From: Diaporthe sp. PMI_573
Taxonomy: Eukaryota; Ascomycota; Sordariomycetes; Diaporthales; Diaporthaceae
Length of the DNA stretch: 64,000 nt
Assembly: GCA_021399435.1 (NCBI GenBank)
Contig: JAJTUP010000046.1
Coordinates: 62,001 to 126,000 of the forward strand
Direction: 5' to 3'
Below are positions 1 to 10,979 of this stretch, in pieces. The first letter of the stretch is position 1, and every line of letters begins with the position of its first letter. Both the position numbers and the translations under genes were made by a program. The notes under the pieces were generated by a model that saw only the letters and a list, made by a program, of their open reading frames with translations, did no database searches and had not been told where the DNA came from.

Positions 1-1200
1 TTAGTCTTAAAAATTTTCGGCAAATAAAGAAAAAACATAGTTTAATCTCCTAGCCTAAGCTTATTAAGATAGAACTATATAACGCAAAGCTTTATATATA
101 TCTATTTAATTTATCTATAAGGCAACTACTAACTAAGATAGTTATAAAAAGACTGGCAGACTATACTAGATATATTAATTTACACTACCCTATTAATTAT
201 AGAGTCTCTTATATACAATTAAAGTAGCTGCTTTCTTTAATGCTAAAAAGACTAAATATAAGAGACAAATAGTTTTATATTTACACCAAAATAGTTAGGT
301 CATAACTAATTATTATTAAGATAAGCCTAAGGTTTTACTAAATTAATAGATACTAAAGTATAGAACCTAATAATACTAAGATAAATAATAAGTGTAAATT
401 CTAGCATAATTTAATTAGAGCTTATAATACTTAGACTTATTATTATGTAACTATAAGAAGTATAATAAATTAAATTCCAATATTTACTATATAGCCGGGA
501 TTTTACGGATAGATTTATATTATTTAAGAGTATTTTAAAGGCAATACTTAGAATACTATTAACTAGATGACAGCCTGAGACTAACAAGCTAAGCGCTATA
601 AGGAAATAAGAGAAAACTAATTAAAATGGCAAATAAATGGTTTAGTCGACTCTTTTACTCTAGGGAGTAAAGGGCCAGAGAGGAGTATATTACAGGATAT
701 AGTATTTTATATAGCTAGTGTAATAAATTTTTCTTGGCCGTATATACTATAAGTACTAGATTGACTTCTGTCCCTCTTAAAGGCCGAAGCAATAATTTAA
801 CTCATTCTTCTATTATTATTATTTAATAACTTGTGATATTGTCTGATTAAAACCTAAATACTGCTTTTATCGCCTTCGTGATCCTTCCGGCCCTTTTTTA
901 TTATCTCTTCTTTCTTTGCGTTGAAGCCCTTGAGCGGTTTTCTCTCTCTCTGAGGGGCCAGCAGAACGCGCACCTATGCTCGGCTTAGTTGCCCGTTTTT
1001 AGTATTTACAGTATTAGTAAGAATATACTTATATACTAGCTTTACCCTACTATATCTAAGGTTAATTAGATAGTAATTATTTATAATCCTCTACTTAGGT
1101 ACTATCTTAGTTCTATAAACTTCTTTATAATTGTCTATAACTGTGACAAATAATATAAATAGTAGTTAGGGTCTGATTGACGGTTTAGTGCTGTGTATAT
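1..1200. repeat. AT-rich, RIP-degraded repeat block
   Basis: This stretch is very rich in A and T, has stop codons in all frames and contains no open frame of useful length. The pattern fits repeated DNA decayed by RIP. One less degraded pocket at about 880-1005 resembles parts of 19490-19745 and 54275-54530 (repeat C), sharing a 'ccagcagaacg' core after a CT-rich run. I cannot name the parent element. Confidence 0.6.
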
Positions 1201-3116
1201 CTTTGGCTAGCTGGAGTAGGCCCTGGAGTAATGCAAACTGGCTTTTAAACGACTCTAGGGGCATTTAAAAATTCATAGGCTAAGCTGGGTGTGTGACGGT
1301 CCTGTATGGCCAACGCACATATATTGCCGTAGCTAAGCTAGGTTTGATGAAGAAAGAAAAGAAGTGGAGGAAGGCAGGCTGGAATGCCTGGAATCCTGAC
1401 AAAATCCTACGGAATCCCCATAAATCCAAGATTCCACAACCCTGGGCCATGCCCATAACAGCGTGTAGGATGTGTATGACCCTGCTGCACAGAGTCTTGT
1501 AGTCTTCATCAGACAGGCTAAGTCTTCTACTAACTAGATTAGCCTCCTGATTAGCCTCTACTGGTGCGATCTTGGACTAGAGGTGGGGCAAGATGGTTGC
1601 TCTACTGCGCTCTACCGCTTCGATCTGCCTGCGTAACAAGTGTTCGCTCTGCCTGGGTCTCGAGCGGACAATACAGATGACGCGAGCAACTTCGGGTCGG
1701 GCTACTAGGTACGACAGGATCGTGATTGCTGTGTCCGGAAGCAATTGGTGGCCTGCAGGCACGTCGACAACGACGTGTAGGTCGAATATGCAGATGAGGT
1801 CAATGCTTGCATACAAGTTTGGTGTGGGATAACATGGAAGTGTCACTAGTGCGGTTTTGACGGTGTGGAATGCAAATGAGTGTATTAGCTGACACTAATG
1901 CGATTCTAGCTTCGGCATGGGGCTTCTAGATTGATCGTAGAGCATGGAAAACTTTAGTTATCTAACTCAACACAGATCAGATACTGTTGTTGGTCAGTTC
2001 TGACTTTAAAACCTTTAATGTCTGAATAGAAAGAAAAATCTAGCTCGTTCAAGGGGTTTTAAAGGTTGAAATTAGTAAGCTTTAGCATTATTACCTAATC
2101 TATCGCATTAGCTTGCCTGACCAACAGGTTAGTGCTCTCTCGCTGCTCTCCGACCTCCAGCTATTTGACCCGGATCGCAAATTTGCTGACCTGATCCTCC
2201 AAGTCTTACGCTTTCGTCCGGTCTTTACTACTCTAAGGAGTATGCCGACATACTCCGAAGACGGTAATATAGTCCAGTCCTAGGCACTAAATTCTGCCCT
2301 GCGCAAACTTGTTGGTCGAGCACGGCTAATCTGATTAGCGTTACATTAACGTGTAGATCGTTCTTTGTATTAATGACGAATCTTAATGTGGCCCGCTAAT
2401 TGCTCCCCCTAACCCTTTATGTGTGCTAAAAGCGATTATCTGCTTTAAGGTCTATGCTCTATGTATCCGGGCGGTCCTGGTATAACTTGTTGCGAGTTTG
2501 TTCCATTGGACACAACATTAGTAACACATTTGCGCCGATCTACAGCTACTGAATTCTTCGTTCTCTTTTTTGTGTAGGTTTTGTCGCAGGCACTTTTGGG
2601 ATGTGGAGACCATAACTATGCCTAATGACGGCAGCCACTCTACACTACGTAAGTAGTTGTTACTACTATTAAAAGTCTTGGCTTGATCACTGCCTGCCTA
2701 AACGTGGACATGAAGCTGTTCCTCATCTGTAGGAGACGAGACCTGGCTCAAATTGGTATCAAGGGCAGAGAAATTCTACGGATATCCATAGGACAGTATC
2801 GGAGGTAATCAAGCCCTACACGACAGTGTCAAGGACTGTTCCACCACAGCCCCTAGGCCCTGACGAGACCCGTCTTGCGCGCCAGAAGCTCTATGCTCGC
2901 ATGGTAGAACCGTCAGTATAGGCGCTCAGGTTTGTAAAGTGCTATTGACGAGCCCCGGCACGGCCTTTTCTATTTCTTCAACGATGCCGTCCCACACGAG
3001 TCTCTCCAGTTTCTTATCGTTTTCCATCCAGTCTGGCAGCATGTGACTATGTAATCGCTCTGTTAGCACTGTCCAGGCTTGCGAGACCGCATGGGAGACT
3101 ATGTCATCTCAAGAAC
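1201..3116. other. Intergenic, no intact gene seen
   Basis: Base composition becomes more balanced here, but no frame gives a convincing protein apart from the possible relic at 1577-1846. Short open frames on both strands overlap one another and lack family motifs. Confidence 0.5.
1577..1846 (-). pseudogene. Possible relic of a thioester-reductase-like domain
   Basis: An 89-codon frame on the minus strand reads ILSYLVARPEVARVICIVRS followed by a basic, Arg-rich helix. This resembles the first beta-alpha-beta unit of the NAD(P)-binding thioester reductase domain of fungal NRPS-like enzymes, where a phrase of the type 'LL..P.V.RV.CLVR' follows the GxxGxxG loop. The glycine loop itself is not readable, no ATG begins a normal domain, and no neighbouring domain is found, so if the resemblance is real this is a fragment. 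It could be chance. Confidence 0.22.
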
Positions 3117-4126
3117 TTACTCAACGACCTCGCAAGACGAGAGGAACTTTCCGTGTGTCTCCTTGCCGGAGACAGCGGCATGGACAAGGGTTCGGCTGCC
3201 GTCCTCGGCTGTGCGCCCAAAGACCTGAAGCATCTGCTCATACTGCTTGCGCTGCTCGCCCGTTGTGCCTCGGCCAATCTCAGTTTTACACAAGCCTGGG
3301 TTGAGACTGTTGACGACAACTCCAGTCGAGGAGACCGGGAGCGCCGATGCAATGTGCCGCACGGCCAAGACCTCGTAGAGTTTGCTAAATAGATACCTAT
3401 GGCAACATCAGCCAGATGTCCGCCTTCAGCACGACGGCCAAGCGCTTTTGACAATCGGAAGTCAAAACAGGAATTAACTCACACCGCCGGCTGCAAGGAT
3501 TGATCAGCCTCCAATTTTCCCAACGGATCCTCCCGGACCTTCTCGATTGGCAGGGGGTTCATGATCCACGCCGTGCTACTGACAATGGCTATATGCGGAG
3601 TCGTCCCATACCGCTGGGCAACGTCGCGCAGTTTAGGCATTATCAGGAGCGCAAGCAGAACAGTGCTGTATACATTAATGGTCAACTCTGGCAGATGGTA
3701 CTCAGAAAGGTTTCCTTTGCCACCGTAGCTATTGGCCACCCCAGCGTTCTCAATCAATGCGTCGATGCGGTCCAGGTCGGTACTTGCTTTTTGCGCGAAG
3801 GTCTGCACTGAGTCGTAGCTGCTCATGTCAAGGTGCCACACTTGGGCCACGCCAGACCTGCCGGTGGACTCCTCAATCTTCGCCTTCGCGGCGTCGCCAG
3901 CAGCGAGGTTGCGAACAGCAAGGATCACTGTGGCGGCACCGAGGTTGACCAAGTGCTGGGCAGCTTCGAAACCGAGGCCGACGTTAGCGCCTGTGACGAT
4001 GTATGTGTTTCCTGTACAGGTTTCCTTCGTGGCGAGAAGGGGAAGGTCTCGCGGCTGCTTCGAGAGGTCGGCAAGGTCCGTTTCCAAGGCCATGTTGCTC
4101 GATATAGTTGGGCGAGAAGACTGCAC
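3117..4126 (-). CDS. Short-chain dehydrogenase/reductase, retinol-dehydrogenase-like
   Basis: Spliced from exon 4126-3483 and exon 3396-3117, with an 86-nt intron (GTGAGT donor, CTGAT branch site, ATAG acceptor), giving about 307 residues. The Rossmann motif TGANVGLG is at residues 45-52, NAG at 127-129, the active-site serine at about 183-184, and the catalytic pair Y216-x3-K220 (YLFSK) is assembled across the splice site, which supports this intron over a 38-nt alternative. SDR enzymes of this type use NAD(P)H to interconvert alcohols and carbonyls; the substrate is unknown. A second ATG at codon 12 is a possible start. It lies in the same orientation as the metallo-hydrolase upstream (5283-6173) and is the first gene of the proposed cluster. 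A CCG repeat motif shared with the other SDR lies about 245 bp upstream. Confidence 0.88.
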
Positions 4127-5282
4127 CAGAAAGATTTGGTTGTGCTTTGTGGAATATGAAGTTTGTTATACGGTTATGTTTCCCTCGAAGTGAAGCTGTG
4201 TATCGGTGACTGTAATGTTTGGCAGAGTCTGAGACGCAATGGTTCTAGACATATCATATATATGGTTAGTATGTTGGTAGGTCTCATATGACCGTGTGTA
4301 TGGTGGTGATGGGACGAGTGCAACACTTGCGCAAGCATCTCGATGATTGATTGTGTTACCTGTTATAAAAGTCTGCGACGTTGCGCCGAGTACCGTCGTA
4401 GTTCTGGAAGAAACATTTGCTCGGGCTATGTAATTCGGTGTTGTTGATATCCGAAAGTGCGTTAGCCGCCAGGAAGACCCCCTCAAAAGGTAGAACATCA
4501 GATAATCCTACACTCAAGGCAACCCTGGCCTGGCTAGGTACAAGATAACTGACTCAAAGTATTACAACATGAAGTTGAAAGTGGGACGGGAGGAAACACT
4601 CTGCTGACATGTGGACCGCCGGGCCCGGAGCAATATCGGGGACATTTTCAACCGTAGGCCGCCACATTCCGCTATGCCTTGATGCGCAAGTGATTTTGCG
4701 TAAGTGCCATTTTAATCCCGAGACATCAAATTCAAGCTGCATACGCGATACATTGGCATCCGGGCTGTCGGCTTTTGAATAAAGCCGTCCAAGTAGAGGA
4801 AAAAGGCGGTCCCAGTTGAAAGACGTGAATCAGTACAGAATTAATTATAATATAGTGAAAGCAGGAGCTGTTCAAGTATAAACTTCTACAGCCCTCCGCG
4901 CATGCGGTGTACGGGCATTATGCCGAGCTTCTTTGCACGTACAACAGTCCCTGCTTCAAACGTGGCTGGAGATTGCAGGAGCTTATGGATGCCGCAATTC
5001 TCCTGTTCCTCCAACATAGATTGACAAGAATGGGATATGGAGCACGAATGACTCCGAAACTATAAAGTCCCACCAGGATCGCAAGCGAATCCAGTTGGGT
5101 TCTCGTCTCCCTGCGTTGGCTCGAACTACTAGAATCAATTCTTTAAATAACAGTACACAAGTATTCTCACCGCAATCTTTTCGTCTATCCTGCCGATCCT
5201 CACAAGTTTGCTCAAACAAATCAATAAATATAGTTAGTCACCAAATTATGCACAGCCTAACCCGATTTGCATATTGTCGGGC
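4127..5282. other. Intergenic, SDR promoter side
   Basis: No convincing gene is present. The short minus-strand frames at 4166-4498 and 4554-4742 have no recognisable motif. The stretch contains the candidate regulatory site at 4371-4395 and the 3' flank of the metallo-hydrolase gene. Confidence 0.5.
4371..4395 (-). promoter_or_regulatory. Candidate Zn2Cys6 site upstream of SDR
   Basis: The plus strand reads gtctgcgacgttgcgccgag and then taccg, with CCG triplets at 4386-4388 and 4393-4395. Nearly the same sequence occurs at 10673-10696 upstream of the second SDR. CCG/CGG triplets in direct repeat are typical targets of Zn2Cys6 regulators; binding is inference. Confidence 0.35.
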
Positions 5283-6173
5283 TCAAAATTGGTGACCCAA
5301 CTTGACCTCCATATTCGGGTGACGCTCACTGAGTGCCTTGAGCGCGAAGAGGCTTTTACGGCTGGGATCTCGCTCTTTCAGGAAGCTTCCGGGCTCAACC
5401 CCGTTCTCCCAGCCCCAGCGGGTGTGGCACACATCGCCCGTCATGAGCACCGAACCTGCCGGCGTGCGAGCGACAAGAGCGATGTGTCCTGTTGTGTGGC
5501 CAGGGCTGTGAATGGCGAACAATGTACCGTCGCCGAAGATGTCGATTACCCCTTCAAACACTTTGTCCGCGTCCCTGGGTATGTTGAACTCTTGCAGCGG
5601 CGGGCGTCCAGCAAGAAGGCGATCATTCGTACCTTGGACGGCCACGTTCATAAACAGTCCTGACTCTGCCTCCTTGGGTCCAACGTAGATAGGGACATCC
5701 TTCGGAATGTCTGGTAGTCCTGAGACGTGATCGAGGTGGAGATGCGTTAAGATAACCCCCTTGAGAGGCATACCCTCCGCGTCGATGATTTCCTTCGTAC
5801 TTTGCTGAGCTTTCATATCGCTGATACCAGCATACTTCCGCAAGACCCAACCAACCCCCACGACTGCAGGGTCAGTCACAAAGCGCCGTGATACACCCGT
5901 ATCTACCAGAAAGAAGCCTTGGGAGGGATGCCGTATAACGTGGGCGAAAATCTTAATTGGCTCGCGGCGTTCTTTGAGACCCGCTTGTACGGCCTTTGGA
6001 TCATTCAGATTCAGCAAGCCAGACAAGTTGGCTAACCAGTCGGCGGCAACTGTCTTGATCTCGATTGGCCCTGGCTGTTCCAGCTGGCTCTCCATGACTT
6101 TTGAACTCACTGGACTGCCGAGCTTTGACTGGGCAGTCGGGTGGTTCGTAGCTTTGAAGGAGAATGGGCTCAT
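5283..6173 (-). CDS. Metallo-beta-lactamase-fold hydrolase, lactonase-like
   Basis: A single uninterrupted frame of 296 residues. The metal-binding motif HLHLDH is at residues 144-149, a further metal histidine at about 226 within SPGHTTGH, the bridging Asp at 247 (TGD) and a last His at 294 in the final GH. This layout and length match the family that includes N-acyl-homoserine lactonases and related lactone, lactam and ester hydrolases. There is no signal peptide, so it is probably cytosolic. The first 40 residues are low in structure; the first ATG is used, and the next in-frame Met (27) would also give a functional domain. It is transcribed away from the Zn2Cys6 gene (7674) across a shared 1.5-kb intergenic region. 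The true substrate cannot be read from sequence. Confidence 0.9.
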   Translation of the reverse strand: MSPFSFKATNHPTAQSKLGSPVSSKVMESQLEQPGPIEIKTVAADWLANLSGLLNLNDPKAVQAGLKERREPIKIFAHVIRHPSQGFFLVDTGVSRRFVTDPAVVGVGWVLRKYAGISDMKAQQSTKEIIDAEGMPLKGVILTHLHLDHVSGLPDIPKDVPIYVGPKEAESGLFMNVAVQGTNDRLLAGRPPLQEFNIPRDADKVFEGVIDIFGDGTLFAIHSPGHTTGHIALVARTPAGSVLMTGDVCHTRWGWENGVEPGSFLKERDPSRKSLFALKALSERHPNMEVKLGHQF

Positions 6174-7673
6174 GGTAGTTCCAAATTCTCTGTTCTGGTC
6201 TGCTTGTAACTGTTCAGCTTGAAATATTGGTTCTCTATGAAGTCTGAGACCTACCAGAAGTTCTTTTTGTGCAACTGTCCCTCGATTACGTTAATTGAAG
6301 TGATAGTGTATGAGATGAGCGCAGGCAGCGTGCAGAAAGTCTTGGTCTTGCTCGAAATTGTAGATAGGCGATCTAGCTATATGGTGCTCGACGTCATATT
6401 TATACTTGATGGCATCGGACTCATTTTTCCTTCAGGGAGCGCGCTGACTCCGGAACATGCGTGCAGCAAGTTCAGTACATGACCCAGGCGACCCGGCGGC
6501 AATATCTTTGTAGTGTATTAGCTGTCTCGGCCTAAACCAAAAAGGGTCGTAAGAGCGAGGGTCAACTTCCCATGTCTGGATCGGCTGGGATAATGGGATG
6601 GGTCGGATTAGCAGTCAATGCAAATCCGCTCCCTCAGCCTAGTCCTTGACGGGTTGTAAAAGCGAGCTTCAATGTATTTACTCTTAGGCGTCAAAGTGTT
6701 CGGTGGCGGGCCTTGTCTCTCGGCGCCCTGGTAGAATCCCCAGCACGTACTGTTCAATGGAGACCATGGTCTCCTCTGACTTTCAACAGAAAATGATTCA
6801 TTGCTTCTTCGTTACTAAGTGGCAAAGAACGAATTCCTATCCATATGCATCATGTGTGAGAATATTGCAATGGTATACACCCAACAGGGAATTGAAATGA
6901 CGGGAAGTTGCGCTAAGAGAATCAAAATACACTCTCAAGACATTTCTCTACCACGGTATATCCGAAACGCTTGCTGCAAACGTCATTGTATGACCTTCTT
7001 TATTCAAACTTTACTATTATTGTCAATGTGTGTTTTCTTTTTAAAAGCGGGGTTTTCATGGTTTACCACAGTATGAAGCGACCGCATACATCTGCTCAAG
7101 AAGCGTACTTGGACGAATTAAAAACGAAGCTACTTAATAGTAGCACTATTGTATTGTAGGGCGCCTTCGCCAATGGCTGTCCTAAGATTTGTTGCCGGAT
7201 GACCCGGGCAGGCTACCTCCGGTAACAAAGCTCCAATGCCCTTCAGCGCGCGCGGGCAGTGGCCAAAGCCATCATCATATTGAAGGCGCCTTTGCCAGTA
7301 CGTTTCGCTTGGTAGTCCAGTGGGTCCACCCCACTACCGTCCAAATGAGTGGTCTATTCGAGTGAGCCGACTCGCGATGAGACAATGGCCCTAAAAACAG
7401 GTCTGATTAAGCTTTCCGGACATGAGTAACGTTACTAGGATCCCATGTCTTGTCATACAGATGTAATACGCTCGCTCTTACAGCCCGTTATGGTTTAGCC
7501 TGGTGCGAGTCATTACACGTTAGTCTCATGCTACTTTGGAGATCTCATGTGACAGTCTCGCGTGCCGCTCACAAGCCCTTCTTTTCACTACCCTCCTGAG
7601 CACCCTTTTGCACCGCACAAGTTGATCGGCTTCTACCGGTAGAGAAAGAACGACAGACAAAGTCCCTCCAATC
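6174..7673. other. Divergent promoter region of hydrolase and regulator
   Basis: This 1.5-kb stretch separates two divergent genes and holds no convincing coding frame. A SINE-like repeat copy (about 6985-7135) lies in its middle. Several CGG/CCG triplets occur, but no repeat as clear as those at 4371, 10673 and 10774. Confidence 0.5.
6985..7135 (+). repeat. SINE-like repeat A, copy 1
   Basis: It shares with 25895-26055 the central phrase 'gtatgaagcgaccgcataca', a 'ctcaagaagcgtac' block and a 3' end reading 'attaaaaacgaagctac'. The left part is more diverged, so the left border is approximate. No target-site duplication could be assigned to this copy. Confidence 0.55.
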
Positions 7674-9339
7674 ATGGTCAACGTGGGCAGACGGACCAAA
7701 AGCTGTTTTCTATGTCGTGACCGCCGTGTCAAGGTACGGGGATCCCTTTGTACTCCGTACTACTAAGGTGTCTTTCTAGCTAACAACATTTGTCCTGTCC
7801 AGTGTGATTTGCAAAAGCCATCCTGCCAGCGCTGCACTCAGGCGAAGCGATCATGTCCGGGCTACCCTGACGCGTGGGACGTTGTGCTTCGTATGCAGAA
7901 CAAATATGCCGAGAATAAAGTACAGACACGCGTTCAGAAATCAAGGACGGAGAGAACAGAGCAGGCAAGAAGAGAGGCCCCTACCATCCCACGAGGACTC
8001 CACTTAACTGCCGAGATCTACAGCTGGAACCGATTCTACCAAGATTACTCAATGCACTCGGGCATTGCGCTCTTCAACGTCCTCCCCAGGTTTTATATGA
8101 GCAGTTCGTCGACATGTTTCCAGGAAGCGTTGGACGCCGTCACCTTGGTCAGCTCGGCTCGCCAGCTTCAGCAATCTGGCTTGATGGTGCGGGCAAGGCG
8201 GCACTATGGTGAGGCAATTGCGGCGCTTAACTCGGCACTGGGCGATAGTGTCCTTACTGCCGATGATTCGGTTCTCGTCGCTCTGCTTTTGCTTTCTCTG
8301 TTTGAGGTAAGATACGTTTGGCTCATCTTGCCCTCGTGACTACTCAGAACCCAGCTCAATTGCCGTCAACGGTGTTTATTCTAACGGCATGTAGATGATT
8401 GTCCCGGAAGACTTTCGGAAGGACGCTGAGTTCGATTGTCATATCCATTTCCGCGGCGCACTGCTATTACTTCGATGGCGGGCTGAGCGGGCACGGAACT
8501 CTGAACTCGATGACAACTGCTTCATGTTCCTCAGTCATATCAGTGTGCGTGCCAATCCTTGGACTACTAGCGCCCAACGTTGTACTGACTTTACTATCTA
8601 GTTGATGAGCATGTTTCTGAGTAATGAGCCCTTCGATGTGAAATGGCGAGCCCTAGGAAAGTTCGCAGCGCCGTGGAGACAAGGCCCTCTTTTAGAGCCC
8701 ATCCTTTGTGAGGCCGTCGATTTTAAGAGGCGAGCAAGCGCCCAAGTCAAGACAGGCCGCTACCCACGTCGAACCGACGTGATACAGCTTATCAAGGATG
8801 GGATTTCCCTTAGCGAAAATCTCGATGCCACGGCCGCCAGCGTCGAATCCTCCTCCAATCCAGATTTGCCTGCACATCAACAGCCAACGGCGTTCAACAA
8901 CATGTTTAAGGTCTCTACCAAAACAACCGAGGCCATTGCAAGGAGTCTATATCAAACCGTTAGGTACCATATTGTCGAACTGGTCTCGAGGCTCGTGGTC
9001 CTTGTCGATCAAGGTGACGGGACCGGCCGCGAACTTGATGGTCAATTCATCGCGTCCTTGAGGCATATGATTCTCGAGCAGGCGTGTGGGGAGATTTGCG
9101 CCGTTCTAGCCCCTAGCAGTGCGTATGACACAGAGCAAGACCAGACAGGAATCGCTTATCGAGCATATAGCATTTTTTGGCCTTTACTCGTCTTACTATT
9201 CTCTCCGTTTGTGGGGCATGAAAAGAGGATATGGGCCCAAGAGAAGCTCCATTTCCTTGGCAAGATAAGCGGCCTTGGTATGGCAGCAATGGCTGCTAGA
9301 AGTGTTAACATGTCAGGCTTGACTGTGAGCGCCATATAA
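7674..9339 (+). CDS. Zn(II)2Cys6 transcription factor
   Basis: Four exons, 7674-7733, 7803-8306, 8395-8544 and 8602-9339, give about 483 residues; all three introns (69, 88 and 57 nt) fall between codons. The binuclear zinc cluster is built across the first intron with cysteines at 11, 14, 21, 28, 31 and 38 (C-x2-C-x6-C-x6-C-x2-C-x6-C), the exact fungal Gal4-type spacing, at the extreme N-terminus. The rest looks like the helical fungal-specific regulatory domain, without a clear coiled-coil linker. The start is fixed by the need for the first two cysteines. It is nuclear and binds CGG-type triplets by family rule. Its position between two hydrolase/oxidoreductase groups makes it the likely pathway regulator of the cluster. 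A frame beginning at 7809 alone would lose half of the zinc cluster. Confidence 0.9.
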
Positions 9340-9670
9340 CAATGATAGAGAAGATGACAAATAAAGACCTAAAAATGGAGAATTACACCTTGATAAAACA
9401 ATAACTTGAAGGCTTGGAGAATCTTAGATACTGGCCGCCTTTATCCCTAAACCATCTGCCACTAGTACCCTGAAAATATAACACCAGGGTCAGTTCACGA
9501 TGGTGCATCTTGGTTTTGAAAGGCAGAACAATCTATCTCCCTCATACCCTCCAAGCTCAAGCTACATGGAGGAGATTTGTGACATGGGATCAAGGACCAT
9601 GGAATAAATACCACGAAGCTCATGAACTAGGAAAATCGGCCGCTTAGCATTTCGACCAGCGGGTCAGAGT
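9340..9670. other. Short convergent intergenic region
   Basis: Three hundred bases between the 3' ends of the regulator and the second SDR. I see nothing in it beyond ordinary 3'-flanking sequence; 'aataaa' occurs at about 9604. Confidence 0.5.
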
Positions 9671-10570
9671 CTATCCAAGTGCTGCCAGAACGTATTTATT
9701 GCCACCATTAGCACTGACAGCAGCCCCATTGATCCACCGAGCCTCTTCACTAGAGAGAAAGCCAACGACATAAGCTATGTCTTCAGGAACGCCCACCCTA
9801 TCTGCCGCTGTGATACAACGAATTTGTTCATCGAGAAAGCCTGGAGGCATGAGATCCTGGCTCTTCTTGAATGAGTCCGTCGCAGTTAAGCCTACAACCA
9901 CGCTATTGAATGTAGCCTGTGTAGATTTCCCAAAGCTATCAGCAAGCGAGCGGGTGAAACTTTGCAGAGCGGCTTTGCTAGCGCCAAATGTCATGGCTGG
10001 ATCTGAGTTGGCTTGTTCAGCAAGGATGCTAGAAATGTTGATCACACGACCACCAGATGGTGGGAGGTGCGGAAGAAGCGCCGTCGTAAGTGTTACTGGC
10101 GCAAAAACATTGGCCTGCATCGTTTCGGAGAAGATGTCCAGGGTCGTATCTTTGACTGGTTGAATCTTGTTTGGATCTGCCAAGACGGCATTGTTGACGA
10201 GAATATCGATGACCTGAACCTGGAGACCTTTCAGGACTGCGGAAATGATCTTTGGCCCGAAGGCAGGGTCCAATGCGTCTGCTTGTATTGCAATAGCGTT
10301 GGTCGCCCCAAGGCTTCGGCATTCTTGCAAGGTCTCTTCGGCGCCCCCGCCGTTGGAAGCATACGTAATGGCCAGGTTAGAGAGACCTTTGCGGGCTAGT
10401 TGTATTGCAATAGCTTGACCAATCCCGCGAGAGCCCCCGGTCACGATTGCAGTTTTACCGGCAAGAGACGAAGGATTAGCTGAGGATGGAGGGGTAGACA
10501 TGGCGAATTGAGAGCTCGAGAAGCGATATTTGTGTCGAGCAGCAGGGAAGAAATTGATTCGGTGATTCAC
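9671..10570 (-). CDS. SDR-family protein with altered catalytic site
   Basis: A single frame of 299 residues with a classical SDR fold: TGGSRGIG at 44-51, NNAV at 126-129 (normally NNAG), the active-site serine at about 180, and at the YxxxK position F195-G-A-S-K199. The catalytic tyrosine is therefore phenylalanine (codon TTT) although the lysine is kept. Sequence around it, and the C-terminal 'VNGAAV'-like segment (here INGAAV), is otherwise well conserved. Met24 at 10501, just before STPPSSANPSSLAG, may be the true start; the 23 extra residues are Arg-rich and could instead be a mitochondrial presequence. The two family substitutions suggest loss or change of chemistry. Neighbours are the Zn2Cys6 gene (convergent) and a P450. 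Two CCG-repeat sites lie upstream. Confidence 0.88.
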   Translation of the reverse strand: MNHRINFFPAARHKYRFSSSQFAMSTPPSSANPSSLAGKTAIVTGGSRGIGQAIAIQLARKGLSNLAITYASNGGGAEETLQECRSLGATNAIAIQADALDPAFGPKIISAVLKGLQVQVIDILVNNAVLADPNKIQPVKDTTLDIFSETMQANVFAPVTLTTALLPHLPPSGGRVINISSILAEQANSDPAMTFGASKAALQSFTRSLADSFGKSTQATFNSVVVGLTATDSFKKSQDLMPPGFLDEQIRCITAADRVGVPEDIAYVVGFLSSEEARWINGAAVSANGGNKYVLAALG

Positions 10571-10672
10571 GTTATCAATCGTCTATTATATCTATTCTTT
10601 CTCCCCCATGGAATTGCCGGTTACAAGGCGTTTGATAACTTAATGCATTATGCCCTTTACGGAAGAAGTTAA

Positions 10673-10696
10673 GTCTGCGATGTTGCGCCGAATCCG
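10673..10696 (-). promoter_or_regulatory. Candidate Zn2Cys6 site upstream of second SDR
   Basis: The plus strand reads gtctgcgatgttgcgccgaa and then tccg, with CCG at 10688-10690 and 10694-10696, three bases apart. It matches 4371-4390 at all but two of the first twenty positions. It lies about 100 bp upstream of the first possible ATG of the SDR gene. Confidence 0.4.
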
Positions 10697-10773
10697 CTAG
10701 GGGTTCCCATCAACGAGGTTAAGCGGTTCAAATGAAGCCCGACTTATTCACCTTAGCAAAGGAAATTATGTTT

Positions 10774-10793
10774 CCGACGTTGCACCGAGTCCG
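10774..10793 (-). promoter_or_regulatory. Second copy of the candidate site
   Basis: The plus strand reads ccgacgttgcaccgagtccg, with CCG at 10785-10787 and 10791-10793, again three bases apart. It is about 100 bp further upstream than the 10673 copy, in the same orientation. Confidence 0.4.
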
Positions 10794-10979
10794 CTTGCTC
10801 CTCTAAGGATATTCCCGGCAAGTATCGGGTGAGTCTTTGCACAGATTCCCGAGCGGGGCTATGATGTCCTAAATTGTCAAGATGACTTGCGCGACGCCGG
10901 GGTGACACCTGTACTCTTATTTGCATACCACTGTGCCAAAAACGCGCTAGTGATGCAGATATGCTACTATGCACCAAAC

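Noticed and set aside
1293..1502. Small plus-strand frame as a gene
   Set aside because: No motif, in decayed surroundings, and no sign of conservation.
3445..3482. A 38-nt intron in the first SDR gene
   Set aside because: It uses the same donor but an earlier AG; it is too short for a fungal intron and does not restore the YxxxK motif. The 86-nt intron ending at 3397 does.
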